A DNA stretch of 62,362 bases, from the NCBI RefSeq assembly GCF_002086455.1, contig NZ_MVHC01000020.1:1-62362 (forward strand), in the 5' to 3' direction. Source of the DNA: Mycolicibacter algericus DSM 45454. GTDB lineage: Bacteria; Actinomycetota; Actinomycetes; Mycobacteriales; Mycobacteriaceae. The position numbers and the translations under genes were made by a program. This document shows positions 9,854 through 23,054 of the stretch, one piece after another (within the stretch, counting starts at the first letter, position 1; each line of letters opens with the position of its first letter). Below the pieces are notes generated by a model. The model ran no database searches. It saw nothing but the letters and a program-made list of their open reading frames with translations, and was not told the DNA's origin.

Positions 9854-12078
9854 GCCTTGTCCAGATATTCGATGTCGGCGAAAGGCTCGGCCAGCAGTGC
9901 CAATCCGGGGTCGGACGGGTCGGCAGCCCATGCCCGCACGCAGAAGTCGCGGGCGGCTTCGATCAGCTCACCGTGATCGGCCAGCGATAGCAGTTTCAGG
10001 CCGCCGCGCCAACCGGACTGGTTGCGGCCCAAAACATCTCCCTCGCCGCGCTCGCGTAGGTCCAGATCGGCCAGCGCGAATCCGTCCAGTGTTCCGGCGA
10101 CGGCCTCCAAACGTTTCCCGGCTTTGGATTTCGGGCTGCTGGAGGTCACCAACAGGCAGAGGCTGGCGTGCTCACCGCGGCCGATCCGGCCGCGCAGCTG
10201 GTGCAGTTGGCTGATGCCGAACCAGTCGGCATCGGCGATCAGCATGACGGTCGCGTTGGGCACGTCGACGCCGACCTCGATCACGGTGGTGCACACCAGC
10301 ACATCCACCGCCCCGGAGCGGAACGCGGCCATCACCGCGTCCTTCTCGTCGCCGTTGAGCCGTCCGTGCATCAAGCCCAACCGCAACCCGGACAGTGGCC
10401 CGGCCCGCAGCTGATCGAACAGGCCCACCGCGGTGGCCGAGGTCCGGCCGTTCTCCTCGGCCGCGCCGGACTTGGCGCCGTCGTCGGACTCGTCGATGCG
10501 GGGCGCCACCACGTAGGCCTGCCGGCCGGCGGCGACCTCCTCGCGTATCCGCGCAAAGGCCCGCTCCAGCCAGGCCGGCTTCTCTTTTTCGAAGATCACC
10601 GAGCTGACGATCGGCTGGCGGCCGCGCGGGAGCTCACGCAACGTGGAGGTCTCCAGGTCACCGTAGACGGTGAGCGCGACGGTCCGCGGAATCGGTGTCG
10701 CGGTCATCACCAACAGGTGCGGGGTGATGCCGTCGGGGGCTTTGGCGCGCAACCGGTCTCGCTGCTCGACGCCGAACCGGTGCTGTTCGTCGACGACCAC
10801 CATACCCAGGTTGGCGAACTCGACCGCGTCGACCAGCAGGGCATGGGTTCCGACGACGATGCCAGCCCGGCCGTCCGCGATCTCTGCGCGAGCCTGCTTC
10901 TTGGCAGCCGCCGCCATCGAACCGGTGAGCAGCGTCACCGCGGTGGCATTGTCCGACCCGCCCAGCTGACCGCCGAGCGCCAGCGGTCCGAGCATGTCGC
11001 GGATCGATCGGACATGTTGGGCGGCAAGCACTTCGGTGGGAGCCAGCAAAGCGCACTGATAGCCGGCATCAACCAGCTGCAGCATCGCCAGCAGCGCCAC
11101 GATCGTCTTTCCCGACCCGACTTCGCCCTGCAGCAGCCGGTTCATCGGGCGCGTCTCACCCAGCTCGGCCTTCAATACGTCGAGCACATCACGCTGCCCG
11201 GCCGTCAGCTCGAACGGCAACCGCCGCAGCAGTTCTGCAACCAACCCGTCCGCACGGCGTGGCGCAGGCAAGCCGGATTCGGACAGTTCACTGTGCCGGC
11301 GCATCGCCAGCGCCCATTGCAAACCGAAGGCTTCGTCGACGGCCAGCCGATCGCGGGCACGGTCCCGTTCGACTGCCTTTTCCGACAGGTGGATCGCCCG
11401 GAGCGCCTCGTCTTCGCTGAGCAGACCACGTTCGGTACGCACCGCGGCCGGCAGCGGGTCGGGAACCGGATCGAGCACCGCGAGAACCTGCCGGACACAG
11501 GCGAAGATGTCCCAGCTCTGCAGTTTCGCGGTGGCCGGATAGATCGGATAGCAGCTGCGCTCGAAGTCCGCCTGGCTGATCTGCCCGCTGACCTTTTGCG
11601 ATGCGTCGGCGATGTTGCGCAGCGAGCTGCTGCCGAAGTTGTGTTGCTGCGCTGCGCCGTCGGCTTCCTTGAGTACCAGGAAGTCCGGATGGGTGAGCTG
11701 GATCGCACCCCGGTACAGTTTGACCTCGCCGGACAGCATCACCCGGGTGCCGGGCGTCAGCCGCCAACGCAGGCCTTTGGGGTTGAAGAAGGTCGCACTG
11801 ACCTTGTTGCGTCCACTACCGACCGTGACGGCGAGGTATTTGCCCTTGCGGCGCTGCATGTCTTTGAGCACCGCGGAGCCGATGGTGTCGACGACGGTGA
11901 TGTGGTCGCCTTCTTCGGGGCGGCTGTCCGCTGCGCCGCGGACCCCGGTGCCTTCGACGTAGCTGCGCGGATAGTGCCGCAGCAGGTCGCCGACGGTACG
12001 GATGCCGAATGCATCGTCGAGCTTTCCGGCGGCATCGGAGCCGACAATGAAATCCAGCCGATCAGCCAGCGTGACCAT
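9850..12078 (-). CDS. recG: ATP-dependent DNA helicase RecG
   Basis: Superfamily 2 helicase that remodels stalled replication forks and Holliday junctions. The 742-aa product has an N-terminal wedge/OB domain, Walker A in QGEVGSGKTIVALL, the DEQH box in VVDEQHRFG, motif III in VMTATPIPRT and a C-terminal helicase lobe with HQLRGRIGRG. It starts 2 nt after the DAK2-domain gene ends and overlaps the downstream HNH gene, so all three are probably one transcript. Confidence 0.96.
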   Translation of the reverse strand: MVTLADRLDFIVGSDAAGKLDDAFGIRTVGDLLRHYPRSYVEGTGVRGAADSRPEEGDHITVVDTIGSAVLKDMQRRKGKYLAVTVGSGRNKVSATFFNPKGLRWRLTPGTRVMLSGEVKLYRGAIQLTHPDFLVLKEADGAAQQHNFGSSSLRNIADASQKVSGQISQADFERSCYPIYPATAKLQSWDIFACVRQVLAVLDPVPDPLPAAVRTERGLLSEDEALRAIHLSEKAVERDRARDRLAVDEAFGLQWALAMRRHSELSESGLPAPRRADGLVAELLRRLPFELTAGQRDVLDVLKAELGETRPMNRLLQGEVGSGKTIVALLAMLQLVDAGYQCALLAPTEVLAAQHVRSIRDMLGPLALGGQLGGSDNATAVTLLTGSMAAAAKKQARAEIADGRAGIVVGTHALLVDAVEFANLGMVVVDEQHRFGVEQRDRLRAKAPDGITPHLLVMTATPIPRTVALTVYGDLETSTLRELPRGRQPIVSSVIFEKEKPAWLERAFARIREEVAAGRQAYVVAPRIDESDDGAKSGAAEENGRTSATAVGLFDQLRAGPLSGLRLGLMHGRLNGDEKDAVMAAFRSGAVDVLVCTTVIEVGVDVPNATVMLIADADWFGISQLHQLRGRIGRGEHASLCLLVTSSSPKSKAGKRLEAVAGTLDGFALADLDLRERGEGDVLGRNQSGWRGGLKLLSLADHGELIEAARDFCVRAWAADPSDPGLALLAEPFADIEYLDKA

Positions 12079-12080
12079 CG

Positions 12081-13739
12081 CTACTCAACCCCGATCAGCA
12101 ACACGTCGCCCCGGTGCCCGGTGACATAGGCCGCCAATTCGATGCCCGGATGCCGATCATGCACATGCTTGGCCAGCACATCGACGACATCGCCCGCCAC
12201 GCCGTCGCTCTCAGCCCCGATCAGCACCGTGACCAGTTCACCGCCGGCCGCCAGCAGCAGGTCGATCAGGCCGATCGCGGCGGTACCGACGTCGCCGGCC
12301 ACGATCAACACCTCGTCGCCGGCGATGCCGAGCCCATCGCCGGGACGGCAGGTGCCGGCCCAGGTCAGCGCCTGCTCGGTAGCGACACGCACCGAGCCGT
12401 GCCGGGTGGTACCGGCCACCCGGGCCATGGTGTAGCCGTCGTCGACAACCGGCCGGCCCGGATCGTGGACCGCCAGTGCGGACAACCCCTGCACCATCGA
12501 CCCGGTCGGAACCGGGACCACATCGATGCCCCAGCCGATGGCCGCCGTGCACCCGGCCACCAACTCCTCGGCGGCGACGTAGCCGTTGGGCAGCAGCATC
12601 ACCTGGGCCGCACCGGTGTCGACCACCGCCCGCAGCAACTGCTGGGCGGTGACCATCATGGTCGGGTCGGCGCTGTGCGCGTCGGGCCGCAGCACGCAGG
12701 CACCCTCGGAATCGAACAACTCCTGGGCGCCCTCGCCGTCGACCACCGCCAGTACCGCGCGCTCGCGGGCCCAGCTGCCCGGCGGCAGGCCGGTGGCCCC
12801 AGCCAGCGCCGAGATCTGGATGCGCCGCGGCCGGCCGAATGCGAGGCCCGCCTCGACGGCGGCACCGGCGTCGTCGGTGTGAACGTGGACCGAATAACCG
12901 CCGACCACCCCCGACGTCGCGATCGCCACCGATTCGCCGAGCTGCGTCAGCCGTTCGCGCAGCGCTTCGGTGTCTTCGGGCGCGCATTCGCCGAGCAGGT
13001 ACATCACCTCGAACTGCGGTGCGGGTTGCTCGGTGACGGCTTCCGCCGAACGCGGCCGCGGCGACGGCTGGTAAACCGGCCGCACGGGTGCCTGGCCGGT
13101 GATCGTCGAGCGCAGCGCGTCGAGCAACACCAGCAGGCCGCGGCCACCGGCGTCGACGACGCCGGCCTGGGCCAGCACGTCGAGTTGCTCGGTGGTCTTC
13201 TCCAGCGCGGCAGCGGCGGCATCGGTGGCGGCGGTCACCGCCACGGCCAACGCCGCCCCCCGGGCGGCGCACTGTTCGACGGCGGCCGCCGCGGCCTGCA
13301 GCACCGAGACGATGGTTCCGGGCACCTCGCGACCGCCCATCGAGGTGATCACCAACTCGACCCCGTGCCGCAGGCCGGCGCCGAGCAGCGCGGCATCAAC
13401 GACGGTGGGGTCGGCGGTGCCCTCTTCGGCGGCGGTCACATCGGCCAGGCCGCGCAGGATCTGCGACAGGATCACCCCGGAGTTACCGCGGGCCCCGTGC
13501 AGCGCCCCGGACGACAGCGCGGCGGCGACCCGGGCCACCTCGCCGGAGGCGGCCTCGGTGTTGGCCTCGGCCAACGCCGAACGCATGGTGAACAGCATGT
13601 TGGTGCCGGTGTCGGAATCGGCGACCGGGAAGACGTTGAGCTGGTTGATCTCGTCGGTGTGGGTGATCAGATCGCCGACCGCGGTGTGCGCCCAGTCCCG
13701 CAGGGTGGCCGCATCCAGCCGACGATCCGGGTTGCCCAC
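12081..13739 (-). CDS. DAK2-domain kinase, FakA/YloV-like
   Basis: The N-terminal third is a DhaL/DAK2 nucleotide-binding domain (NVFPVADSDTGTNM, GARGNSGVILSQILRG) and the C-terminal half matches the FakA C domain. By family this is the kinase of a fatty-acid kinase, which phosphorylates fatty acids held by a FakB/DegV partner; no fakB is present here. The GTG at 13739 gives 552 aa, the usual length, with GGAAGG upstream. An upstream in-frame start at 13778 is possible. In M. tuberculosis the orthologue is split (Rv2975c/Rv2974c); here it is intact. Confidence 0.85.
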   Translation of the reverse strand: MGNPDRRLDAATLRDWAHTAVGDLITHTDEINQLNVFPVADSDTGTNMLFTMRSALAEANTEAASGEVARVAAALSSGALHGARGNSGVILSQILRGLADVTAAEEGTADPTVVDAALLGAGLRHGVELVITSMGGREVPGTIVSVLQAAAAAVEQCAARGAALAVAVTAATDAAAAALEKTTEQLDVLAQAGVVDAGGRGLLVLLDALRSTITGQAPVRPVYQPSPRPRSAEAVTEQPAPQFEVMYLLGECAPEDTEALRERLTQLGESVAIATSGVVGGYSVHVHTDDAGAAVEAGLAFGRPRRIQISALAGATGLPPGSWARERAVLAVVDGEGAQELFDSEGACVLRPDAHSADPTMMVTAQQLLRAVVDTGAAQVMLLPNGYVAAEELVAGCTAAIGWGIDVVPVPTGSMVQGLSALAVHDPGRPVVDDGYTMARVAGTTRHGSVRVATEQALTWAGTCRPGDGLGIAGDEVLIVAGDVGTAAIGLIDLLLAAGGELVTVLIGAESDGVAGDVVDVLAKHVHDRHPGIELAAYVTGHRGDVLLIGVE

Positions 13740-13838
13740 CTGCACGCACCTTCCTGCCGCCATCTCCGGTGGCTGCAAGCCTAATCATTCCGGGCGACAC
13801 CACAGCTCACACCGCGTCGAGAGCCGGGGCGGGGCGTT

Positions 13839-13867
13839 TTGGTGTTGTCCGGCCCGGCGGGTATCCT
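13839..13867 (+). promoter_or_regulatory. Candidate sigma-A promoter for rpmB
   Basis: TTGGTG (13839-13844) and TATCCT (13862-13867) are separated by exactly 17 bp and lie about 70 bp upstream of the rpmB start. Nothing else between the divergent DAK2 gene and rpmB resembles a promoter more closely. Inferred from sequence only. Confidence 0.45.
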
Positions 13868-13936
13868 GATCAGGTTGTCGGGCCACCCGCTCTGAGGTTG
13901 TTGGCCCTCAAGCAGACGTTTTGAGGAGTGTCACAT

Positions 13937-14128
13937 ATGGCTGCGGTGTGCGATATCTGCGGAAAGGGACCGGGCTTCGGCAAGTCGGTGTCCCACTCGC
14001 ATCGTCGGACCAGCCGTCGCTGGGACCCGAACATCCAGGTGGTCCACGCTGCCCGTCCCGGCGGCAACAAGCAGCGCCTCAACGCCTGCACCTCCTGCAT
14101 CAAAGCCGGCAAGGTCCTCCGCGGCTGA
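13937..14128 (+). CDS. rpmB: 50S ribosomal protein L28, zinc-binding (C+) form
   Basis: The 63-aa large-subunit ribosomal protein begins [20 protein letters not shown]. Two CxxC pairs (C5/C8, C51/C54) mark the zinc-binding version; mycobacteria usually carry a second, cysteine-free paralogue used under zinc limitation. The ATG has TTGAGGAGTG just upstream. It is a single-gene unit, divergent from the DAK2 gene and convergent with ung. Confidence 0.95.
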   Translation: MAAVCDICGKGPGFGKSVSHSHRRTSRRWDPNIQVVHAARPGGNKQRLNACTSCIKAGKVLRG

Positions 14129-14227
14129 GCCCGCTCCCTGCCCCTTCCTGCGCGAGCGTGCTCGTCCCCGGCCGCCACGCCGTGGTCGGCACCGTTTCCA
14201 CGCACCCTCGCTGACGACTGATCGGCG

Positions 14228-14908
14228 CTACTCCAGACGCCAGTCGATCGGCTCGGCTCCCAGCTGTCCCAACAGTTCGTTGGCGCGACTGAACGGCCGG
14301 GATCCGAAGAATCCCCGCGACGCCGACAGCGGCGACGGGTGCGGTGACTCGATCGCGACGCAGTTGTCGGCCAGTATCGGTTTCAGCGTCCCCGCGTCGC
14401 GGCCCCACAGGATCGCCACCATCGGCTGACTGCGGGCCACCAGCGCGCGGATCGCGCATTCGGTGACCGCCTCCCACCCCTTGCCCCGGTGCGACGCGGG
14501 ATTGCCCGGCCGCACCGTGAGCACCCTGTTGAGCAGCAGCACCCCGCGTTGCGCCCACACCGACAGGTCACCGTTGGCCGGCCGGGGATAACCCAGGTCG
14601 GCGGTGTATTCGGTGAAGATGTTCTCCAGGCTGCGCGGCAGCGGCCGCACATCGGGGGCGACCGAGAAGCTGAGGCCCACCGCGTGCCCGGGAGTCGGAT
14701 ACGGGTCCTGGCCGACGATCAGCACCCGCACCGCGTCGAATGGAAAGGTGAACGCCCGCAAGATGTTCTGCCCGGCGGGCAGGTAGTGATGTCCGGCTGC
14801 CGTCTCCTCCCGCAGGAACCGCCCCATCGCGGCGACGTACTCGGTCACCGGCGCCAGTGCGGCAGCCCAACCGGACTCGACGAGTTCAGCAAGTGGGCGC
14901 GGGGTCAC
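14228..14908 (-). CDS. ung: Uracil-DNA glycosylase, family 1
   Basis: Excises uracil from DNA in base-excision repair. The 226-aa product has the water-activating motif [11 protein letters not shown] (D68) and the catalytic H190 in HPSPLS. The GTG at 14908 overlaps the stop of the upstream DUF1330 gene as GTGA. A longer reading frame to 14995 exists but runs into that gene. It follows thiL and the DUF1330 gene on the same strand, close to the M. tuberculosis Rv2977c-Rv2976c order. Confidence 0.95.
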   Translation of the reverse strand: MTPRPLAELVESGWAAALAPVTEYVAAMGRFLREETAAGHHYLPAGQNILRAFTFPFDAVRVLIVGQDPYPTPGHAVGLSFSVAPDVRPLPRSLENIFTEYTADLGYPRPANGDLSVWAQRGVLLLNRVLTVRPGNPASHRGKGWEAVTECAIRALVARSQPMVAILWGRDAGTLKPILADNCVAIESPHPSPLSASRGFFGSRPFSRANELLGQLGAEPIDWRLE

Positions 14909-15195
14909 GCCAGCCCCTTCACCAGCAGGACCACCGTATCGGCGCCGGCTTGCCGGTCTTGCGAAATGCGCTGGTATTCCGGCGATTCGGCCCACTGGCG
15001 GAATGCGTCCTCGTCGGGAAACGACATCAGCACCACCTTCTCCCGGTCCCAGTGCCCCTCCACGACCTCCGGTGACTCGTCGGCGGCCAGCAGCGTTCCC
15101 GAATGACTACGGAAGACGCCGGCGAACTCCGCCTGATACCGGTCGTAAGCGGCGCGGTCGGTGAATCGGAGCTGGGCGATCACGTAGACGCTCAC
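14905..15195 (-). CDS. DUF1330 (dimeric alpha/beta barrel) protein
   Basis: The 96-aa product reads as one ferredoxin-like alpha/beta domain ([20 protein letters not shown], then [25 protein letters not shown]), which is DUF1330. These small proteins dimerise; most have no known substrate. GTG start at 15195. It is tightly packed between thiL (9 nt upstream) and ung (overlapping). I do not remember it in the M. tuberculosis block, so it is probably a lineage-specific addition. Confidence 0.8.
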   Translation of the reverse strand: MSVYVIAQLRFTDRAAYDRYQAEFAGVFRSHSGTLLAADESPEVVEGHWDREKVVLMSFPDEDAFRQWAESPEYQRISQDRQAGADTVVLLVKGLA

Positions 15196-15204
15196 CGCGC
15201 CACC

Positions 15205-16170
15205 CTAGCTCTGGTAGGACTGCCAGCCCGCATCCCCATCCCATGGCGCCCCGTCGACCAGCACCCGGGCCGGCCCGTCGGCGACCCGTCCGATCGCCCG
15301 CCAGCCGGCCGGAACCGCGCCGGGAAATGTGGCGACCAGCGCATGGTCCTCGCCCCCGCCCAGCACCCATGTCCAGGCGTCCGCGCCGAGTGCCGTGGCG
15401 GCCGCGGCCAACGCCTGCTGATCGGCCGCCAACGCGGCGGTGGACACCTCGACGGTCACCTTCGACGCGGCGGCCAGGTGGCCCAGATCGGCGATCAAGC
15501 CGTCGGAGACGTCGGTCATCGCCTGTGCCCCGGCGTCCGCGGCCGCCGCCCCTTGCCCATAGGGCGGCTCCGGGACGAGGTGGCGGCGACGCAGCTCATC
15601 GAAGTTCTCCGAGCCGGCCACACCACGCTCCCAGAGCCGATAACCGGCCGCTGAGCGACCCAGCCCGCCGGCCACCGCCACCACCGCGCCGGGCCGCGCC
15701 CCGGAGCGCAGCACCGGCGTCCGGCCGGCCAGCTCACCGAGCACCGTCACCGAGACCACCCAGGAGTCGGCCTGCACCAGATCGCCGCCGACCACACCGG
15801 CACCCAATCGCGCGGCTTCGTCCCACATCCCGTCGGCCAGCGCCGCGGCATCGGCGGCCGCGGTATCCGCCGGGGCGCCGAAGCCGACGACGAACGCGGT
15901 GGGCCGCGCGCCCATCGCCTCGATGTCGGTGGCGTTCTGCGCGATCGCCTTGCGGCCGACGTCGTGCGGGCTGGACCAGTCCAGCCGGAAATGCCGGCCT
16001 TGCACCAGCATGTCGGTGGAGATCACGGTGCGACCGTCGGGGCAGCGCACCACCGCCGCGTCGTCGCCGGGCCCCAGCTCGGTGCTGCCGGGCTGACGCC
16101 GACCGGCCACCAGCCGGTCGATCATGGGAAACTCTCCAAGCTGACCCAGCGTGGGCTCGTTACCGCGCAC
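15205..16170 (-). CDS. thiL: Thiamine-monophosphate kinase
   Basis: Phosphorylates thiamine monophosphate to the cofactor thiamine diphosphate. The 321-aa product carries the PurM-like ATP-binding signatures GPGDDAAVV and STDMLVQGRHFRLDW, then IEAMGARPTAFVVGFGAP. The GTG at 16170 (VRGNEPTLGQLGEF) reproduces the N-terminus of mycobacterial ThiL; reading through to 16377 would run into the divergent DUF3515 gene. The only other thiamine-related gene here is tenA, 45 kb away. Confidence 0.93.
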   Translation of the reverse strand: MRGNEPTLGQLGEFPMIDRLVAGRRQPGSTELGPGDDAAVVRCPDGRTVISTDMLVQGRHFRLDWSSPHDVGRKAIAQNATDIEAMGARPTAFVVGFGAPADTAAADAAALADGMWDEAARLGAGVVGGDLVQADSWVVSVTVLGELAGRTPVLRSGARPGAVVAVAGGLGRSAAGYRLWERGVAGSENFDELRRRHLVPEPPYGQGAAAADAGAQAMTDVSDGLIADLGHLAAASKVTVEVSTAALAADQQALAAAATALGADAWTWVLGGGEDHALVATFPGAVPAGWRAIGRVADGPARVLVDGAPWDGDAGWQSYQS

Positions 16171-16209
16171 AGCCTGGAGTGTAAGTGCGAACAGATTAGG
16201 TAGGCGGGT

Positions 16210-16755
16210 TTGATCGATCCCGGGGACGACACCGACGGGCCGCCGCGTGTTGCGCTGATCGCTGCGTTGGTGGTCGCCGTCGCCGCGGTGGTGGCCGCGT
16301 TGGCGGTCGCGGCCGCGCACCGGCCGGAAAGCCAACCGGACGAGCCGCTGCGCATCGCCACGGTGCCTGCCCCGCATGCCGGCGGCGCGGCCTGCCGTGC
16401 CGTGCTCGACGGGCTGCCCCAGCAGCTGGGCGATTATTACCGAGCCGAGATCGCGGACCCGGCACCCGACGGCGCGGCGGCCTGGACGGCCGGCGCGAAC
16501 GGGACGGTGGTGCTGCGCTGCGGGCTGGACCGACCGGCCGACTTCGTGGTGGGCTCGCCCATCCAGGTGGTCGATCAGGTGCAGTGGTTCGAAGTCCGCG
16601 AAGGCGAGCGCGCCACCTGGTATGCCGTCGACCGGAAGGTCTATCTGGCGCTGACGCTGCCCCGGGGTTCGGGGCCGACGCCGATCCAGGAGTTGTCCGA
16701 TCTGATCGCCGACAGGCTGGATGCCGTGCCGATCAGGCCGGGTCCGCCTGGCTAG
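16210..16755 (+). CDS. DUF3515 membrane-anchored protein
   Basis: The 181-aa protein has one N-terminal transmembrane segment (about 14-36, alanine/valine rich) and an extracytoplasmic DUF3515 domain with two cysteines (GGAACRAVLDGL, VVLRCGLDRP) likely to form a disulfide. It corresponds to Rv2980. Function unknown. It appears to start at a TTG (16210) preceded by GTAGGCGGG, 39 bp from the divergent thiL start. No lipobox cysteine is seen, so it is a membrane anchor rather than a lipoprotein. Confidence 0.75.
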   Translation: MIDPGDDTDGPPRVALIAALVVAVAAVVAALAVAAAHRPESQPDEPLRIATVPAPHAGGAACRAVLDGLPQQLGDYYRAEIADPAPDGAAAWTAGANGTVVLRCGLDRPADFVVGSPIQVVDQVQWFEVREGERATWYAVDRKVYLALTLPRGSGPTPIQELSDLIADRLDAVPIRPGPPG

Positions 16756-16760
16756 CCAAC

Positions 16761-16808
16761 GTGCGCAAAAACGTTTGAGCTCCCGGCGTGTCGGGCGGGG
16801 ACGCGCAC
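16761..16808. terminator. Inverted repeat between convergent DUF3515 and ddl genes
   Basis: GTGCGC (16761-16766) pairs with GCGCAC (16803-16808) around an inner CCCG...CGGG hairpin. The left arm is followed by AAAAACG. This fills the 72-bp convergent gap and probably serves as a two-way terminator. It resembles the repeats at about 14150-14215 and 35200-35257. No uridine run, so termination strength is uncertain. Confidence 0.4.
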
Positions 16809-16827
16809 ATTCGCGAGGGAAGACGCG

Positions 16828-17943
16828 CTAGCGCAGGCCCACGCCGCGGGCCTGCGCGGTGTCAACCATCGTCGCCAGCAACGTCGGGTAGTCCACCCCG
16901 CTGGCCTCCCACATCCGCGGGTACATCGAGATCGTGGTGAACCCGGGCATGGTGTTGATCTCGTTGATCACCGGACCGGCGTCGGTGTGAAAGAAGTCCA
17001 CCCGCGCCAGCCCCTGGCAATCCAGCGCGGCGAACGCACGAATCGCCAACTGCCGCACCGTGTCCGCGACCTCATCGTCGATCTTTGCGGGGACGTCGAG
17101 TTCTGCGGCGTCATCGAGGTATTTGGTGGCGAAGTCATAGAAGGAGTCGTCATGCTCGGCGCAGCCGCGCACCACCCGGATCTCCCCCACCGTGCTGGCC
17201 GCCACGGTGCCGTCGGGGAATTCGAGCACCCCGCACTCGAGTTCGCGGCCGACGATGGCCGCCTCGACGATGACCTTCGGGTCGTGCCGGCGGGCCTCGG
17301 CGATGGCGGCGGGAAGCTCGTCATGCGACGCCACCCGGGTGACCCCGATCGACGATCCGCCGCGCGCCGGTTTGACGAACAACGGCAGCCCCAGGCGCTC
17401 GCGGTCCTCGATCGACAGCGTCGCCTGGTTGGCCCGCAACACCGCGTACGGACCGATCGGCAGCCCTTCGGCCGCCAGCAGCTTCTTGGTGAACTCCTTG
17501 TCCATCCCGGCGGCGCTGGCCAGCACTCCGGCACCGACATAGGGCACCCCGGCCAGCTCCAGCAGCCCCTGCACGGTGCCGTCCTCGCCGTAGGGACCGT
17601 GCAGCACCGGGAACACCACGTCGACCGATGCCAGCAGCTCCGCGGGCGCCCCGCCGGACAACGCCACCAGCTGGCCGCTGCGCTGCGGGTCAGCGGGCAG
17701 CGTCAGTTCGGCGCCGGACGCCTTGCTCACCGCGGGCAGTTGCCGGCCGCTGATCGCCCAGGCGTCCGGGTCGCCGCTGGTGAGCACCCACGACCCTTCC
17801 GGCGTGATCCCCACGGCGATGACCTCGAAACGCTGCGGATCCAGGTTGCGCAGGATGCTGCCCGCCGACACGCAGGAGATGGCGTGCTCGCTACTGCGGC
17901 CGCCAAAGACGACGGCCACCCGGGTGCGTGCGTGGGAATTCAC
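16828..17943 (-). CDS. ddl: D-alanine--D-alanine ligase
   Basis: ATP-grasp ligase that makes the D-Ala-D-Ala dipeptide for peptidoglycan; target of D-cycloserine. The 371-aa product has the N-terminal [21 protein letters not shown] block, [12 protein letters not shown], and the metal/ATP site in [18 protein letters not shown]. It corresponds to DdlA of mycobacteria (Rv2981c). GTG start at 17943; gpsA ends 27 nt upstream on the same strand, the conserved gpsA-ddl pair. Confidence 0.96.
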   Translation of the reverse strand: MNSHARTRVAVVFGGRSSEHAISCVSAGSILRNLDPQRFEVIAVGITPEGSWVLTSGDPDAWAISGRQLPAVSKASGAELTLPADPQRSGQLVALSGGAPAELLASVDVVFPVLHGPYGEDGTVQGLLELAGVPYVGAGVLASAAGMDKEFTKKLLAAEGLPIGPYAVLRANQATLSIEDRERLGLPLFVKPARGGSSIGVTRVASHDELPAAIAEARRHDPKVIVEAAIVGRELECGVLEFPDGTVAASTVGEIRVVRGCAEHDDSFYDFATKYLDDAAELDVPAKIDDEVADTVRQLAIRAFAALDCQGLARVDFFHTDAGPVINEINTMPGFTTISMYPRMWEASGVDYPTLLATMVDTAQARGVGLR

Positions 17944-17970
17944 ACGCCAGAGGGTACGGCAACGCCGGAC

Positions 17971-19005
17971 TCACTCCGGTTTGGTGCGTCGTCCCAGCAG
18001 CAGCGCCACCGCCTCGTTGACCGACAGACCGGTGTGACAAACGCGGTGAACGGCCTCGGTCAGTGGCATCTCCACGTCGTAGCTCGATGCCAGCGCCAGC
18101 ACCGACTGGCACGACGTCACGCCTTCGACGACATGACCGTCGGTGGTGCCCGCCAGACCCGCCGACTCCGGTAGCGGCGGCATGGCCTCGCCCTGGCCGA
18201 GCCGCTCACCGAACGACCGGTTGCGTGACCGCGGCGATGTGCAGGTGGCCACCAGGTCGCCGACCCCGGCCAGGCCGGCCAGCGTGGCGCCTTTGGCGCC
18301 CAGCGCCACACCCAAGCGGATGATCTCGGCCAGCCCGCGGGTGATGATCGCCGCGGCGGTGTTCTCGCCCAGACCCACCCCGGCCGCCATCCCACAGGCC
18401 AGGGCGATGACATTCTTGCAGGCGCCGCCGATCTCGGTGCCGATCACATCGGCGTTGGTGTACGGGCGAAAGTAGCCGGTGTTGAGCATTCGCTGCAGCG
18501 CCACGGCGCGCCCCGAGTCGGTGCAGGCGACCACCGTCGCGGCCGGCTGCTCGGCGGCGATCTCGGCGGCCAGGTTGGGGCCCGACACCACGGCGACCTG
18601 TCCGGGGTCTACCCCGGTCACCGCGGCGACCACCTGGCTCATCCGCATCAGGGTGCCCAGTTCGATGCCCTTGGCGACGCTGACCAGGGTCGCACCGTCG
18701 GTCAGCTGCGGCGTCCACGCCTCGAGGTTGGCCCGCATGGTCTGCGCCGGCACGGCAAGCACCACCGTGGTCAGGCCGTCCAGCGCCTCGGCGGCGTCGG
18801 TCGTGGCGCGGACCGCCTCCGGCACGGTGAAGCCCGGCAGATAGTCGGGGTTGCGTCGGGTCTCGTTGATCTGGGCGGCGATGTCGGACCGACGCGCCCA
18901 TAGCCTGACCTGGCTACCCGCGTCGGCGAGCACCTTGGCCAGTGCCGTGCCCCACGCCCCGGCTCCCATCACTGCGACAGTGTCCTCAGCGCCCTCGGTG
19001 CCCAA
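17971..19005 (-). CDS. gpsA: Glycerol-3-phosphate dehydrogenase [NAD(P)+]
   Basis: Reduces dihydroxyacetone phosphate to sn-glycerol-3-phosphate, the backbone for phospholipids. The 344-aa product has the Rossmann loop GAGAWG (14-19), the catalytic lysine region [12 protein letters not shown] and the [11 protein letters not shown] block. The only in-frame start that fits is a TTG at 19005, with GGGAGG upstream. Corresponds to Rv2982c. Confidence 0.95.
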   Translation of the reverse strand: MGTEGAEDTVAVMGAGAWGTALAKVLADAGSQVRLWARRSDIAAQINETRRNPDYLPGFTVPEAVRATTDAAEALDGLTTVVLAVPAQTMRANLEAWTPQLTDGATLVSVAKGIELGTLMRMSQVVAAVTGVDPGQVAVVSGPNLAAEIAAEQPAATVVACTDSGRAVALQRMLNTGYFRPYTNADVIGTEIGGACKNVIALACGMAAGVGLGENTAAAIITRGLAEIIRLGVALGAKGATLAGLAGVGDLVATCTSPRSRNRSFGERLGQGEAMPPLPESAGLAGTTDGHVVEGVTSCQSVLALASSYDVEMPLTEAVHRVCHTGLSVNEAVALLLGRRTKPE

Positions 19006-19039
19006 TGCACACCACCTCCCTATAGGGGCTTCACCCTAG

Positions 19040-22007
<2,968 letters not shown>

Positions 22008-22074
22008 ACCGAGACCGCCGGCAACCGCCGTCGACCTTCGTCGATGAGGCCCGAATCCAGCTGCAGGAGTGAAC

Positions 22075-23007
22075 GTGCACACAAAGTCCTCGTCGAACGG
22101 CTCGGTGCCGCCGGACAGAACCGTCCACGCCGCAGGCGCGGTGCTGTGGCGCACTCGGCGTAAGACCGTCGAGGTGGCGCTCATTCACCGGCCCCGCTAT
22201 GACGACTGGTCGCTGCCCAAAGGCAAGGTCGATCCCGGGGAGACCGAACCGGTGACAGCGGTGCGGGAGATTTTCGAGGAGACCGGCCAGCATGCCGAAC
22301 TCGGGCGTCGGCTGGGCTCGGTGAGCTACCCGGTCACCCAAGGCGTCAAGAAGGTGCGCTATTGGAGCGCGCGGGCGCTGGGCGGTGACTTCGTGCCCAA
22401 CCACGAGGTCGACGATCTGGTCTGGCTACCGGTCGGCGCGGCACTCAAGGAACTGCACTATCCCTACGATCGGAAGATATTGCGGCGGTTCGCCAAGGCT
22501 CCCGCCGATACCCGCACGGTGTTGATCGTGCGGCACGGCACCGCCGGGCGCCGGTCCCGGTTCTCCGGCGATGACACCCTGCGGCCGTTGGACAAGAACG
22601 GCCGCGCGCAGGCCGAGGCGCTGACGGAGCTGTTGCTGGCCTTCGGCGCCACCGACGTATACGCGGCCGACCGGGTCCGCTGTCATCAGACCGTTGAACC
22701 GCTGGCAGCCGAACTGGGCGTGGTCGTGCACAACGAGCCGACGCTGACCGAAGAGGCCTACTCCGATACGCCGAAGAAAGCCCGCCGCAGGGTGCTGGAG
22801 ATCGCCCGACTGGGCGGCACACCGGTTATCTGTACGCAGGGCAAGGTGATTCCGGACCTGATCGCCTGGTGGTGTGCCCGCGACGGCGTGAGCCCCGACA
22901 AGTCGCGCAACCGCAAGGGCAGTACCTGGGTGCTGTCGCTGTCGGGCGGGCGGCTGATCGCCGCGGACCACATGGGCAGCCCGCTGGCGAAACAAGTGCT
23001 GGTGTGA
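22075..23007 (+). CDS. mutT1: Two-domain Nudix hydrolase / histidine phosphatase MutT1
   Basis: Sanitises oxidised nucleotides: mycobacterial MutT1 hydrolyses 8-oxo-(d)GTP and diadenosine polyphosphates. The N-terminal half holds the Nudix box [20 protein letters not shown] followed by TGQ; the C-terminal half is a histidine phosphatase with catalytic RHG in [10 protein letters not shown]. About 310 aa, as in Rv2985. GTGs at 22069 and 22075 are both in frame; GGAG spacing favours 22075. A perfect 16-bp hairpin follows the stop. Confidence 0.93.
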   Translation: MHTKSSSNGSVPPDRTVHAAGAVLWRTRRKTVEVALIHRPRYDDWSLPKGKVDPGETEPVTAVREIFEETGQHAELGRRLGSVSYPVTQGVKKVRYWSARALGGDFVPNHEVDDLVWLPVGAALKELHYPYDRKILRRFAKAPADTRTVLIVRHGTAGRRSRFSGDDTLRPLDKNGRAQAEALTELLLAFGATDVYAADRVRCHQTVEPLAAELGVVVHNEPTLTEEAYSDTPKKARRRVLEIARLGGTPVICTQGKVIPDLIAWWCARDGVSPDKSRNRKGSTWVLSLSGGRLIAADHMGSPLAKQVLV

Positions 23008-23009
23008 AC

Positions 23010-23046
23010 AGCCGAGCGCCGCGGGACTGACCCGCGGCGCTCGGCT
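23010..23046. terminator. Bidirectional terminator hairpin between mutT1 and hupB
   Basis: A perfect 16-bp stem: AGCCGAGCGCCGCGGG (23010-23025), loop ACTGA, CCCGCGGCGCTCGGCT (23031-23046). It begins 3 nt after the mutT1 stop and ends 8 nt before the hupB stop on the other strand. No uridine tract, the common mycobacterial form of intrinsic terminator. Confidence 0.8.
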
Positions 23047-23054
23047 ATTCGTAG

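Noticed and set aside
16171..16209. A TPP riboswitch controlling thiL.
   Set aside because: The divergent gap is 39 bp, too short, and lacks the THI box.
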